NCBI RefSeq assembly: GCF_029269835.1
Contig: NZ_JARJBB010000001.1
Coordinates: forward strand, 372,001-436,000
DNA from: Streptomyces tropicalis
GTDB lineage: Bacteria > Actinomycetota > Actinomycetes > Streptomycetales > Streptomycetaceae
Length of the DNA stretch: 64,000 bases
Direction: 5' to 3'
Below are positions 16,066-25,005 of the stretch, one piece after another; the stretch's first letter is position 1, and every line of letters starts with the position of its first letter. Both the position numbers and the translations under genes were made by a program. The notes under the pieces are model-generated. The model saw only the letters and a program-made list of their open reading frames with translations, was not told the DNA's origin and did no database searches.

Positions 16066-17478
16066 CTACTCGACGTACTCGACGCGCACGGGTGCCGTGT
16101 TGTCGTCGCGGTCGGGGTCCTCGGCCGGGTCGGACGGGACGGTGACGCTGCCGCGGGCCCCGTCGACGCGCCGGTCGATGCGCACCCGCATCAGCGTGCC
16201 GCCCGCCTCCGGGCCGGGGCAGACGACGGGGTCGGGTGCGTGCGCGCCCGGATAGCAGTAGAGGAAGTCGCTCGAGTGACTCTCCGGCGGCACAGTGACG
16301 AGGTCGACGCCCTCCGGAAGGGTCACTTGCAGCTTTGCGTACCCGGGTTTCCAGGTCCAGCCGGCGCCTCTCGGGTACGGGACGGGCACGTCGACCACCT
16401 GGCCGACCCTGCCCTTGATGGTGAAGCCGACGGCCTCGACGTCGTTCTTCGTCGTGGTCCCGAACTTCAGGGCTCCGCCGGCGCCCTTGCTCCGGAAGAC
16501 GTTGTCGGCGGTGAAGTCGCTGCCGTCGACGGGCCGCAGCCCCAGGCGTGCACCGGTGCCTCGCGGAGCCGACGCGGGCAGCCGGTCCAGCGGATCGAGA
16601 TCCACCGTGCGCTGGATGCCGAAGCCCACGCTGCCTTCCTTCGCCGTCCGGTCGGTGACCGCGACGACGGGGCGGTCGGTCTCGTACGCCGAGCCCGCGG
16701 GGAACGGGCCGGGCAGGTCGCACTGCGCCCGCGTGGCCCACCGCGGCCTGTCGTAGCGGCAGTTCGCGTACCGGAGCGGAAGCGTGGCCTCCGTGGCCGA
16801 GAGCAGGAGGGTGACTCCGCCGTCGACACCGGTGTCCCCCTTGTTGCCGAAGCCCGGGGTGAGGCGGACCTCGCCCCCGGGGCGCACTCCGGTGACCGGG
16901 CGGTCGTACCGGCGGGCGGTGAGGAAGGGCGAGCCGACGATCACGCGGGTGGTGTGGTGGAGGGTGGGCGCGTCGGCGCTGCGCACGGTCATCGAGACGG
17001 TTCCGGCGGGCCCGGGGGCGGTGTCGGGCAGGGGTTTGACGGAGAAGGGGAGGAAGACGGCCCCCTCGCCGAACCCGATGTCCCCGGGGGAGCAGTCGAC
17101 CCGGAAGCCGTGGCGGACGCAGCCGTAGCCCCGGTGCACCCCGTAGATCTCCGCCCTGCCCCTGAAGGCGGAGAGGTCGAAGGAGAGCCGCACCTTCCTG
17201 ACGGCTCCGGGGCCGCCGCCGGGCCGGGCCGCGGACGCCTCCAGGTCGACGGTGTACTCGGGGGCGAGGGGCGCCCCGTCGGGCGGGCCGAAGCGCGGCA
17301 GGTAGAAGACGTTCAGCGCGGATCGGATCGTCAGGACACCCTTCCCCGTGGCCGCGCGGCCGGGCGTGCCGGTCCCGCCGCTGCCGAGGGTCACGGCCCC
17401 CGCGAGGGCCGCCACCAGTGCCGCGGCGCAGGCCGCCGCCGCGTACCACCGTTTCCCGCCCGCCCGTCCGATGCCCAT
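16066..17478 (-). CDS. Hypothetical exported protein, paralogue B
   Basis: 470 aa. The N-terminus has a signal or anchor helix (AAAACAAALVAALAGAV). The remainder aligns throughout with the downstream paralogue: SALNVFYLPRFG, FGNKGDTGVDGG, TRAQCDLPGP, VGFTIKGRVGQVVDVPVPYP and a DUF11-like end. The two genes lie head to tail, 90 nt apart, and look like a tandem duplication that has since diverged. They could be co-transcribed. The function is unknown. Confidence 0.72.
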   Translation of the reverse strand: MGIGRAGGKRWYAAAACAAALVAALAGAVTLGSGGTGTPGRAATGKGVLTIRSALNVFYLPRFGPPDGAPLAPEYTVDLEASAARPGGGPGAVRKVRLSFDLSAFRGRAEIYGVHRGYGCVRHGFRVDCSPGDIGFGEGAVFLPFSVKPLPDTAPGPAGTVSMTVRSADAPTLHHTTRVIVGSPFLTARRYDRPVTGVRPGGEVRLTPGFGNKGDTGVDGGVTLLLSATEATLPLRYANCRYDRPRWATRAQCDLPGPFPAGSAYETDRPVVAVTDRTAKEGSVGFGIQRTVDLDPLDRLPASAPRGTGARLGLRPVDGSDFTADNVFRSKGAGGALKFGTTTKNDVEAVGFTIKGRVGQVVDVPVPYPRGAGWTWKPGYAKLQVTLPEGVDLVTVPPESHSSDFLYCYPGAHAPDPVVCPGPEAGGTLMRVRIDRRVDGARGSVTVPSDPAEDPDRDDNTAPVRVEYVE

Positions 17479-17541
17479 GCAGGGTCAGACTCGCCCGGCG
17501 GCCGGTCGGTTGCGCCGCGGCCCGGGAGCGGCCGGGCGGAC

Positions 17542-17573
17542 GGTGGGGCGGCCCGGTGCCGGGCCGCCCCACC
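17542..17573 (-). terminator. Hairpin terminator
   Basis: A 15-bp perfect stem (left arm GGTGGGGCGGCCCGG) with a 2-nt loop lies just past the stop codon of the DUF4360 gene and upstream of paralogue B. Confidence 0.8.
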
Positions 17574-17579
17574 CTCCGG

Positions 17580-18227
17580 TCAGGACGCCGGGCACTGCCT
17601 CCAGGCGAGGTGGTAGACGGTGCTGATGTCCCCGTCGGTGGAGTCCATCGTCATGAAGCTGACCTTGCCGGGCGAGGAGCCCGCGTTGACCCGCAGCTCC
17701 GTGTTGATGTTGAAGTTGCGCAGGACTCCGCACGGGGCCCAGACCAGTTGGGCCCAGTCGGTGGTGTCGGTGGCCTGCCAGTCGTCGTTGTAGGAGCCGG
17801 AGAAGGGGTGGGTGCGGGCCGCCGTGCTCGACGAGCCCTGGAAGTAGTACGAGGCCTTCTGGGTGGCGCTCGCGCCGGGCTGGAGCGAGAGGAAGCCCCG
17901 GTAGTCGGCGCTGGCGACGGCGTAGGTGAAGCCCTGCGGGACGTGCACGACCAGGTTGAGCTGGCAGTTCTTGCGGAAGGCCGTCGGGTCGGAGTTGCCG
18001 CCGGCCTGGGCGAGGTAGTCGCTGTAGGTGACGGTGAAGGCGGTGTTGTCCGGGGAGACGGCGACGGCGGCCGTGCCCTGGGGACAGCCGGAGCCGTTCA
18101 CCGTGGCGACGTCGATGACGATCTTGTCCGGGGGCGGGTCGGTCACCACCGGGGAGGAGTGCGCGGGCAGCAGCGCGGTGGTGAGGAGCGCGGCGGCCGC
18201 GCCGCTCACGAGCAGTCCACCAGCCAT
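17580..18227 (-). CDS. DUF4360 secreted protein
   Basis: Start at ATG 18227 (MAGGLLVSG) after GGGAGA; 215 aa. A signal peptide (VSGAAAALLTTALLPAHS) precedes a DUF4360-type domain with conserved NGSGCPQGTAAVAVSPD, FTVTYSDYLAQ, RKNCQLNL, PQGFTYAVAS and WAPCG blocks. The paired Cys residues probably form disulfides. The family is found in fungi and actinomycetes and has no assigned biochemical role. Monocistronic; divergent from the GH35 gene. Confidence 0.85.
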   Translation of the reverse strand: MAGGLLVSGAAAALLTTALLPAHSSPVVTDPPPDKIVIDVATVNGSGCPQGTAAVAVSPDNTAFTVTYSDYLAQAGGNSDPTAFRKNCQLNLVVHVPQGFTYAVASADYRGFLSLQPGASATQKASYYFQGSSSTAARTHPFSGSYNDDWQATDTTDWAQLVWAPCGVLRNFNINTELRVNAGSSPGKVSFMTMDSTDGDISTVYHLAWRQCPAS

Positions 18228-18583
18228 GGTTCTCCCATTCTTTTCCGTGGGGGGTGCGGCGGTCCCGGTCCCGGGGCGCCGTCGATAGACATGGGCATGC
18301 CAAGAACGCGGCACACACACTCCCCGCCCGTGGAGGAACCATGGACCGAGCGTGAAGGCCGGGAGCGGTCGCATCGTACGCAGCAGCTCATGAGGGGGAC
18401 AGGGCATTGCCCGGCCATTCACACCGCGCCCGCCGCCGGGGCTTTCACAGGGCGGCGGAGCGCTCCGGGGGCACCGCGGCCGGGTCGGGCGGCCGAGCCG
18501 GACCCCGGGCGTCCGGAGGGGTGTTCCGGACAGTGGACAATGGCCGGACCCGCGCCCCGTAAGATCGCCCGGGAGGCACACCT
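18228..18583. other. Divergent intergenic region
   Basis: About 356 bases between the DUF4360 and GH35 genes. It must hold both promoters, but I see no unambiguous -35/-10 pair or operator. No coding remnant was recognised. Confidence 0.4.
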
Positions 18584-21556
18584 TTGGCGCTCAGCAGACG
18601 TTCCTTCAGCGCCCTCGCCGGCACCACCGCACTCGGCCTGGCCCTGGGCGGCAGTGGCGGACCGGGGGCACCGTCGGCCTACGCGGCGCGGCCCGTGCCG
18701 ACCGGCCCCCCGCCCGCCCCGCCGGGCGCCGACGGGCAGCCGCACACCGTCGGCTTCGACCGCTACTCCCTGCTGGTGGACGGCAGCCGGCTGGTCCTGT
18801 GGTCGGGCGAGATGCACCCCTTCCGGCTGCCCAGCCCGTCGCTGTGGCGGGACGTGCTGCAGAAGATGCGGGCGCACGGGTACAACGCCGTCAGCATCCA
18901 CGTCGCGTGGAACCACCACTCCCCCGCCCCCGGACAGTACGACTTCGGCGGGGTGCGGGACCTCGGCCTGTTCCTGCGCACGGCCGCCGAGTGCGGCCTG
19001 TACGTCGTGGTGCGCCCCGGTCCGTACATCGGCGCCGACGTCGACGGCGGCGGCCTCCCCGGCTGGCTGACGGCCACCGCGGGCACCGCCCGGACGGCCG
19101 ACCCGGCCTACCTGCGGCACGCCGACGAGTGGCTCACCGAGGTCGACGCCGTCGTCTCCCGGCACCTGTTCACCCGGGGCACCGGCACGGTCCTGCTCTA
19201 CCAGATCGAGAACGCGTACGACGCCCACGCCGGCGAACCGGCCGGCCGCGCCTACCTGTCCCACCTCTACCGCAAGGTGCGCCGCGACGGCATCGACATA
19301 CCGCTCTTCCACAACGACGGGGGCCGCGACGGCGCCTGGGTGCCCGGGTCGTTCGACACCGGCGGGGAGCGGGGCCGCTGGCTGTACGGGTTCGACGGGG
19401 ACCCCTCGCCGTCGCAGACCCCGCCCGACTGGGGGCACTTCGGCAGGGGCGGGAGGAGCGGCGGGGCGACCGCCAGCCCCCGCACCCCCGGCTTCATGCC
19501 CGAGTCCGGGGGCGGCCGGTCCGACGCGTGGGGCGGCCCGGAGTCCGGCGGCAAGGGGTACGCCGAGTCGCGGCGGACCCGGGACGCGGCCTACGAACGG
19601 CGCTGCTACCTCACCCACCTCGCCAACGGCATCACCCTGCACAACGCCTACATGACCTTCGGGGGCACCTCCTGGGGCTGGCTGCCGGCCCCGGACGTCT
19701 ACACGTCGTACGACTACGGGGCGGCCATCGACGAGGGGCGACGGCCGACCGAGAAGCTCGTCCCGATGCACCAGATCGGGCACATGCTCCAGCGCATCCC
19801 CGACTTCGCCCGGCTGGACCGGGCCGCGGACGTGAAGGCCGCCGGTCTCACCGTCCGCCACCTGGTCAACCCGGACACCGGAGCACACGTCTACGTCCTG
19901 CGCAACGACCACGACGAGGACGTCACCACCACGCTCCCGGCGGCCGGCGAGGACCTCCCGGTGCACGTGCCCTCCCGGGACGCCCGGCTGATGGTCACCG
20001 GGCTCGCCCTCGGGCAGCGCACCCTGCACCACAGCACCGCCCAGCCGATGGCCTTCCTGACCACCGGCAGCGTGGACGTCGCCGTGTTCACCGGCTGGCG
20101 CGGCGAGATGGCGCACCTGGCCCTGACGTCCGCCGACGAGCCGACGGTCACCCGGCTGGACCAGGCGGCCGCGTACGTCTACGACCAGGGCCTGCTGCGG
20201 GTGACCGCGCCCCTCGGCGGCAACTGGCCGGTCCGGCTCCTGGTCCAGGGCGAGGACGCGGACCGCCCGCTGCTGCTGCTCTTCGCCGACGAGGCGTCCT
20301 CCCTGCGCCTGTGGCCCCGCGACACCCCCTCCGGCACCCTGCTGGTGCACGGCCCCGACCTGCTGCGCACCGCCGCCCTGCAGGGCTCCACGCTCCGGCT
20401 CACCGGCGACACCACGGGCGCGGCCCCGCTGGAGGTGTGGGGGCCGCCGGGCGCCGGCATCGACCGGGTCGAGTGGAACGGCCGCGCGGTGCCCACCTCG
20501 CCCACCGCCTCCGGGAGCCTGCGCGCCACCGCGCCGCTGCCCGCCGTGGGCGCGGTGGCGCTGCCCGAGCTGGACGGCTGGCGGACCCGCACCGAGAACC
20601 CCGAGGCCGAGCCCGGCTACGACGACTCCGGCTGGCGCACCGCCGACCGGACCACGTCCCACAGCACCACACCGGTCCCGCAGGGGCAGCCGGTGCTGTT
20701 CGCCGACGACTACGGCTTCCACTACGGGGACGTCTGGTACCGCGGGACCTTCACCGGCGCCACCGGCGTCGAGGCCGTCCGCCTCGCCTACAGCACCGGC
20801 ACCCAGGGGATGCTGATGGCGTGGCTCGACGGCCGTCCGATCGGCACGCACCGGATGCCGGTGCCGGACCGCGCGACGGTCCGCCGGGGCACCTGGACCG
20901 ACACGGCCGTCCTCCCGGTGCGGCCCGAACTGCGCACCCCCGGGCGGCACGTGCTGTCGGTCCTGGTCCGGCGCATGCAGCACGACCAGGACGGCGCGGC
21001 CCTCGACACCCACAAGGCGGCCCGCGGCCTGACCGCGGTCACCTTCGCCGGGGACTCCCCCGAGGTGACCTGGCGGATCCGGGGCGAGGCCGCACCGGAC
21101 CCGGTGCGCGGGCCGATGAACAACGGCGGCCTGCACGGCGAACGGGAGGGCTGGCACCTGCCCGGCTTCCCCGACCACGACTGGCAGGCCGTCGGCCTCC
21201 CGCGCGCCGAGCAGCGGCAGGGCGTGGCCTGGTACCGGACCACCTTCCCGCTCGCGGTGGACCCGGGCACCGACGCCTCCGTCGGGCTGGTCCTGGAGGA
21301 CGACCCGCGGCGCGCCTACCGCGTGCAGATCTTCCTCAACGGCTGGAACATGGGCCAGTACATCAACGACGTCGGCCCGCAGCACACCTTCGTCCTGCCG
21401 AACGGGATCCTGCGCACCCGGGGCACCAACACCCTCGCCCTCGCCGTGCTGTCCGAGCCGAGCACGCCGTCCGGGCCCGGCCGGGTCCGCCTCACGCTGC
21501 TCGGCGTGACCGCCGGCGGAGTCCGGGTGACGCCGGTGCCGGCGCCGGGGCGGTGA
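18584..21556 (+). CDS. GH35-family (beta-galactosidase-like) secreted protein, altered catalytic motif
   Basis: Start at TTG 18584 with GGGAGG 8 nt upstream; 990 aa. A Tat-type signal (SRRSFSALAG) begins at residue 4. The GH35 barrel follows: SGEMHPFRLP, VSIHVAWNHHSP, VVVRPGPYIGADVDGGGLPGWL. The acid/base motif, normally QIENEY, reads QIENAY, so the general acid/base Glu is Ala211. The nucleophile Glu307 appears kept in GFMPESGGG, but surrounding aromatic residues usual in the family (FGGGWFD) are lost. Several beta-sandwich domains occupy ~450-990. Export is expected. As read, hydrolysis should be strongly reduced; a substrate-binding role or a recent inactivating change is possible. Confidence 0.85.
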   Translation: MALSRRSFSALAGTTALGLALGGSGGPGAPSAYAARPVPTGPPPAPPGADGQPHTVGFDRYSLLVDGSRLVLWSGEMHPFRLPSPSLWRDVLQKMRAHGYNAVSIHVAWNHHSPAPGQYDFGGVRDLGLFLRTAAECGLYVVVRPGPYIGADVDGGGLPGWLTATAGTARTADPAYLRHADEWLTEVDAVVSRHLFTRGTGTVLLYQIENAYDAHAGEPAGRAYLSHLYRKVRRDGIDIPLFHNDGGRDGAWVPGSFDTGGERGRWLYGFDGDPSPSQTPPDWGHFGRGGRSGGATASPRTPGFMPESGGGRSDAWGGPESGGKGYAESRRTRDAAYERRCYLTHLANGITLHNAYMTFGGTSWGWLPAPDVYTSYDYGAAIDEGRRPTEKLVPMHQIGHMLQRIPDFARLDRAADVKAAGLTVRHLVNPDTGAHVYVLRNDHDEDVTTTLPAAGEDLPVHVPSRDARLMVTGLALGQRTLHHSTAQPMAFLTTGSVDVAVFTGWRGEMAHLALTSADEPTVTRLDQAAAYVYDQGLLRVTAPLGGNWPVRLLVQGEDADRPLLLLFADEASSLRLWPRDTPSGTLLVHGPDLLRTAALQGSTLRLTGDTTGAAPLEVWGPPGAGIDRVEWNGRAVPTSPTASGSLRATAPLPAVGAVALPELDGWRTRTENPEAEPGYDDSGWRTADRTTSHSTTPVPQGQPVLFADDYGFHYGDVWYRGTFTGATGVEAVRLAYSTGTQGMLMAWLDGRPIGTHRMPVPDRATVRRGTWTDTAVLPVRPELRTPGRHVLSVLVRRMQHDQDGAALDTHKAARGLTAVTFAGDSPEVTWRIRGEAAPDPVRGPMNNGGLHGEREGWHLPGFPDHDWQAVGLPRAEQRQGVAWYRTTFPLAVDPGTDASVGLVLEDDPRRAYRVQIFLNGWNMGQYINDVGPQHTFVLPNGILRTRGTNTLALAVLSEPSTPSGPGRVRLTLLGVTAGGVRVTPVPAPGR

Positions 21557-21566
21557 GGCCGCGGAG

Positions 21567-21620
21567 GCCGTGCCGGCACCGGGGCGGGCCCCTCGCGGGG
21601 TCCGCCCGCCACGGCACGGC
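21567..21620 (+). terminator. Hairpin terminator after GH35 gene
   Basis: Outer arms GCCGTGCC / GGCACGGC with an inner GC-rich stem (GGGCGGGCCCC against GGGGTCCGCCC, one bulge) lie 11 nt past the stop codon. Confidence 0.65.
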
Positions 21621-21753
21621 GTCCTGCCGGACCGGGTGGCACCGCCCGGTCGTTCGTGGTTGAACAACGCTCAACGGATCGCATGACGCGAGCACTTACG
21701 GCCGCGTAGGCTCGTACGGCTCGCCCCGGCACGGGCGGCGGAAAGGTGCGGCG

Positions 21754-22650
21754 ATGGCTTTCGCGGGCGCGCGCAGGACGGCGGCCCGGCTCGGCGGGGC
21801 GCTGCGGCGGGCCGGGCGGAGGGCCGGCCCCGACCGGGCCGGCGGCAGGAGCCGCACCGGATCCGCCATGCGCGCCCTGACCTGCGATCTCGCCGCCGCA
21901 CTGCGCTCCCGCCCCCGCCGCCCCGGCGATGTGCGCGAACTGTGCCGCGCCCTGTGCGAGGAGATGGCCGCACGGCGCGGCGGGCGGCCCGTGGAGCTGC
22001 GCTTCGAACGCTTCCCGGACGAGATCGAGACCACCGGGCTGTGGGTGGAGTTCCAGGACTTCGACCTCGTCATCGTCGAGGAACGGGCCGAGGCGGTGCA
22101 GCAACTGATCATCTTCGGGCACGAGTTGTGGCATCTGCACGCCGGGCACCGGCATCACCGCCCGGGCCGTGCCACCGGGTCCGCGGGGCCGGGCGGGGCA
22201 CCCGCAGGCGCCGCGGCCGACCGGCTCCCCCGGGCCGCCGAGCCCGCACTCCTGCCGCCGCCCCCGTCCCCGCCCCCGGGGTTCCTGCCGCGGCTGTCGG
22301 CCGCGGGACTGTCGGCCCGGTTCACGGCGGCGGGACTGTCGGCCCGGCTGTCGGGGGCGGGCCCCTCCCCCGGGCTTCCCGCCGTGCCGACGCAGGGCGG
22401 CACGGCCGGTGCCGCGCGCGGCGGTTCACGCGAACGGGACGAGGCCGAGGCCGACGCCTTCGGCCACGGCCTGGCCACGGCCTTCCGGCCCTACCTGGCC
22501 ACGGGGGGCGGTCCCTCCGGCGGGGGCGGTCCCTCCGGCGGGGGCGGCCCTTCCGCCGGGGGCCCGGGCGGGGCTCCGCGTGCGGGGCGTCCCGTCCCAC
22601 CGGTCTCGGCGGCGCGTCCGGTGCAGCCCGTACCGCGGTCCTCCGCCTGA
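21754..22650 (+). CDS. ImmA/IrrE-like metallopeptidase-fold protein (toxin-type)
   Basis: 298 aa. After a basic N-terminus the core reads RELCRALCEEMAARRG, VELRFERFPDEIETTGLW, and the zinc motif HELWH in FGHELWHLHAGH near residues 124-135. A later acidic helix (RDEAEADAFGHGLAT) could give the third ligand. Between them lie ~95 residues of Pro/Gly/Ala low complexity, and a Gly/Ser repeat follows. Streptomyces annotations often call such proteins toxin components, usually next to an XRE antitoxin. No antitoxin gene is visible here, so the gene may act alone. Confidence 0.7.
   Translation: MAFAGARRTAARLGGALRRAGRRAGPDRAGGRSRTGSAMRALTCDLAAALRSRPRRPGDVRELCRALCEEMAARRGGRPVELRFERFPDEIETTGLWVEFQDFDLVIVEERAEAVQQLIIFGHELWHLHAGHRHHRPGRATGSAGPGGAPAGAAADRLPRAAEPALLPPPPSPPPGFLPRLSAAGLSARFTAAGLSARLSGAGPSPGLPAVPTQGGTAGAARGGSRERDEAEADAFGHGLATAFRPYLATGGGPSGGGGPSGGGGPSAGGPGGAPRAGRPVPPVSAARPVQPVPRSSA
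22507..22560 (+). repeat. Three 18-bp in-frame repeats
   Basis: Three tandem 18-bp units, each starting GGCGG and encoding six residues of a Gly/Pro/Ser type, lie in the C-terminal tail of the ImmA-like gene. The third unit is diverged. Confidence 0.8.
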
Positions 22651-22761
22651 CCCGGGCCCACCACGGGCGTGCCGGTGGTGGGGCCGAGGCGGCCGCGGGC
22701 AGGCTGGGAGAGGCTGGTGCGACGGGGGTCAGCCCGCGAACGGCGGCTGGGGCAGGCCCCG

Positions 22762-23093
22762 TCAGGCCGACGGGAGCACCAGCAGCGAGCCCGCCAGCGG
22801 GTGGGACGCGGACCGGCCGGAGCGGGCCGTGGTGACGTACAGGTCGGTGAGCCCGGCGCCGCCGAAGGCGCAGGCCGTCGGGCGCGTCACCGGCAACCCG
22901 ACCACCCGGTCCAGCGTGCCGGCGGGCGTGCAGCGGCGTACGGCGCCGCCGTCCCACAGGGCCACCACCGGGTCGTAGCCGTGCACCCGCGCGCCGGGGA
23001 TGTCCACCCAGAGCAGCCCCGCCCGGCCGCCGGGTCCCGGGTCGGCCCCTCACCGAGGGCCGCTCCGGCGGGCACCGCCACCTCGTACGTCAC
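22762..23093 (-). pseudogene. SMP-30/gluconolactonase remnant
   Basis: The gene begins at GTG 23093 (VTYEVAVPAG, LGEGPTRDPAAGR). A frameshift at about 23020 then moves the reading frame to WVDIPGARVHGYDP. This joins directly to the C-terminal part of the family (VALWDGGAVRR, TLDRVVGLPVT, LTDLYVTTAR, PLAGSLLVL). Roughly 150 or more middle residues are missing. Intact members are calcium-dependent lactonases in sugar catabolism. The start overlaps the IclR remnant's stop by 4 nt (GTGA), showing they were once an operon. Confidence 0.75.
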
Positions 23094-23302
23094 GTCGCGC
23101 CCGGGTGGCCGAGCCGCTCGGACAGCTCGGCGGCGCCCCGCACGGCGAGCCGCTCCAGCTCCGCCCGGCGCTCCTCGCTCCAGCGGACCATCGGCACCGA
23201 GACGGACAGGGCCGCGACCACCTGGCCGGCGCGGTCGCGCACGGGCGCGGCGACACAGCTGACGTCGGGGCGAACACAGGCTGGCCACCGCGCGGTACCC
23301 GG
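23090..23302 (-). pseudogene. IclR-family regulator remnant (C-terminus only)
   Basis: About 70 codons of the IclR effector domain end remain: YRAVASLCSP, then after a one-base shift in a C-run near 23273, DVSCVAAPVRDRAGQVVAAL, MVRWSEERRAELERLA and the stop at 23090. The DNA-binding domain and most of the ligand domain are gone. With the overlapping SMP-30 remnant this was a regulator-plus-lactonase sugar operon. Confidence 0.75.
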
Positions 23303-23389
23303 GCCATGGGCGGACGGCGCCCGCGCGGAGTCACGGGGACCCGTACGCGCGGGTCGGGGCGGCCCGCCGGTCCGGGGGCGGCGGGGCAC

Positions 23390-24763
23390 CTACCTGCGCG
23401 CTCCGGAGGTGCCGGGGGCGGCGCGCAGGCGCCGGGCCCGCAGGACCAGTTCCAGTTCGAAGCGGCGGTCCGGGTCGTCGATCTCTCCGCCCCACAACTC
23501 CCTGATCTGGCGCAGGCGGTAGCGGACGGTCTGCGGGTGGACACCCAGCCGGGCGGCCACCTCCGGGGCGCCGCCGCGGGTCTCCAGCCAGGCCAGCAGG
23601 GTCTCCTCCAGCCGCCGCGCGTGGCCGGCGCCGCAGTGCTCCAGGGGCGCCAGGCAGCGCGCGGCGAGGTCCTCGACGAGCTCCTCCGGCTGGAGCAGGA
23701 CGAGGGCCTGGGTGTGCTCGGCGCAGTGGAGCACCCGGCCCGAGGGCAGCAGGCCCCGCTCCATCAGGCCGACCGCGACCTCCGCCCAGCGCAGCGACTT
23801 CGCCGCGTCGGCGAGCGGCACCGGCGGCCCGATGGCCCCCGCCCAGCCGGCCAGGGCCCGGTGCAGCATCCCGGGGCGTCCGGCGGCGTCCGGCTCGGGC
23901 ACGACCAGACGCGGACGCTCGTACTCCATGTCCAGCAGCACCCCGTGGCCGACCGCCGGCGCCATCGCCTCCGGCGCGGGGCGCAGCAGCACCCCGGCGG
24001 CGACCCGGCGCGGCAGCGGCCAGCCGATCCGCGCGGCACGCTCGGCGAGCGCGTCGGGCCGGTCGCCGCGGTGCCGCTCGGCCAGGAGCAGCTCCATCAG
24101 CCGGCGCTGGAGCCGCAGGCGCTCGCCGGCCTGGCGGGCGGCGGCCTCGGCATAGCCGCGCAGGGACCGTTCGACCAGGCCGTCCAGGTAGGCGTAACCG
24201 GCGTCGACGAGTTCGTACATGGCGGGGGCCGGGATGCCCACCCGCTGGCCGATGTCGGCGAGCCGGCGCCAGGCCAGGCGGACGCCCAGCCGGTAGACCG
24301 CCTGGAGCGAGTCGAGGCTGCGGCCGTGCAGGCCCTCGCCGCGTCCGAACTCGTGGAAGACGTCGGGCGGGACGGTGGGGCCGCCGGCCCGGTCCCCGGG
24401 GCGCTCCAGCCGGCGCACGAACACCTCGATGGCCCGGCGTATGCCGAGCAGCGCGACGGGGCGGCCGCTCGCGTCGACGACGAAGGGCAGGTGCGGGTGC
24501 TCCCGCCGGATCTCCCGCAGGATCTCCTCGGCCAGCGCGGGCGTCTCGGCGAGCGCCACGGCCACGAACTGCCGGACCCGTGTCCGCGGCACGTCGCGCC
24601 AGGCGGAACGTGCGGGGGTGTCCGGCGCGCAGGACACGGGCGGCGGGGGCGGGTCGGAGGGATCCGGGTGAGGGAGGGAGGGGACGGCGCGGGGGGTGGA
24701 GTGGTGGGGGTGGGGGGATGAGGGACCGGTGTGGGGGGCGGAGGCCCGGTGGGGGACGGGCAC
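23390..24763 (-). CDS. PucR-family transcriptional regulator
   Basis: Start at GTG 24763, with GGAAGGG upstream; 457 aa, though a later start is possible because the first ~50 residues are Pro/His/Ser-rich. Central blocks (AIEVFVRRLERPGD, AVYRLGVRLAWRRLADIG, AGYAYLDGLVERSLRGYAEA) and the C-terminal HTH_30 (LEETLLAWLETRGG then VAARLGVHPQTVRYRLRQIR) define a PucR/CdaR-type activator. Family members often control nitrogen or secondary metabolism genes. It follows a possible 43-codon upstream ORF by 3 nt. Confidence 0.9.
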   Translation of the reverse strand: MPVPHRASAPHTGPSSPHPHHSTPRAVPSLPHPDPSDPPPPPVSCAPDTPARSAWRDVPRTRVRQFVAVALAETPALAEEILREIRREHPHLPFVVDASGRPVALLGIRRAIEVFVRRLERPGDRAGGPTVPPDVFHEFGRGEGLHGRSLDSLQAVYRLGVRLAWRRLADIGQRVGIPAPAMYELVDAGYAYLDGLVERSLRGYAEAAARQAGERLRLQRRLMELLLAERHRGDRPDALAERAARIGWPLPRRVAAGVLLRPAPEAMAPAVGHGVLLDMEYERPRLVVPEPDAAGRPGMLHRALAGWAGAIGPPVPLADAAKSLRWAEVAVGLMERGLLPSGRVLHCAEHTQALVLLQPEELVEDLAARCLAPLEHCGAGHARRLEETLLAWLETRGGAPEVAARLGVHPQTVRYRLRQIRELWGGEIDDPDRRFELELVLRARRLRAAPGTSGARR

Positions 24764-24766
24764 GGG

Positions 24767-24898
24767 TCAGCCCTTCCGGCCGGCCCGCCGGCGGGTGGGG
24801 CGGGCGCACACGGCGGCGCGCAGGGCGGGCGGCGCGGCGAACGGCGCGCGGGCGTGCGCGGCGGAGGGAGCGAGGATGTGCGTGTGCGGTTGTGACAT
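24767..24898 (-). CDS. Possible small upstream ORF of pucR-type gene
   Basis: 43 codons from ATG 24898 (MSQPHTHILAPSAAHARAPF) to a TGA that ends 3 nt before the PucR GTG. GAGG lies ~11 nt upstream of the ATG. The product is Ala/Arg/His-rich and matches nothing I recognise. Tight spacing suggests a translationally coupled leader peptide, but high GC makes chance ORFs common. Confidence 0.35.
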   Translation of the reverse strand: MSQPHTHILAPSAAHARAPFAAPPALRAAVCARPTRRRAGRKG

Positions 24899-25005
24899 CG
24901 CAGGGTCTGCCTCTCTGTCCGAGAAGCCGGTCCGGAGCCGCACCGGCGGTCGTCCCACCCCGGCACTCCGCCCCTGCCCGTCGTCGGCCCAGTGTCGAGT
25001 GGTCT

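Noticed and set aside
18419..21667. 1082-residue minus-strand ORF opposite the GH35 gene
   Set aside because: It is an antisense mirror of the GH35 frame, with composition (Gly/Ala/Val/Arg/Pro) typical of high-GC shadows and no motif.
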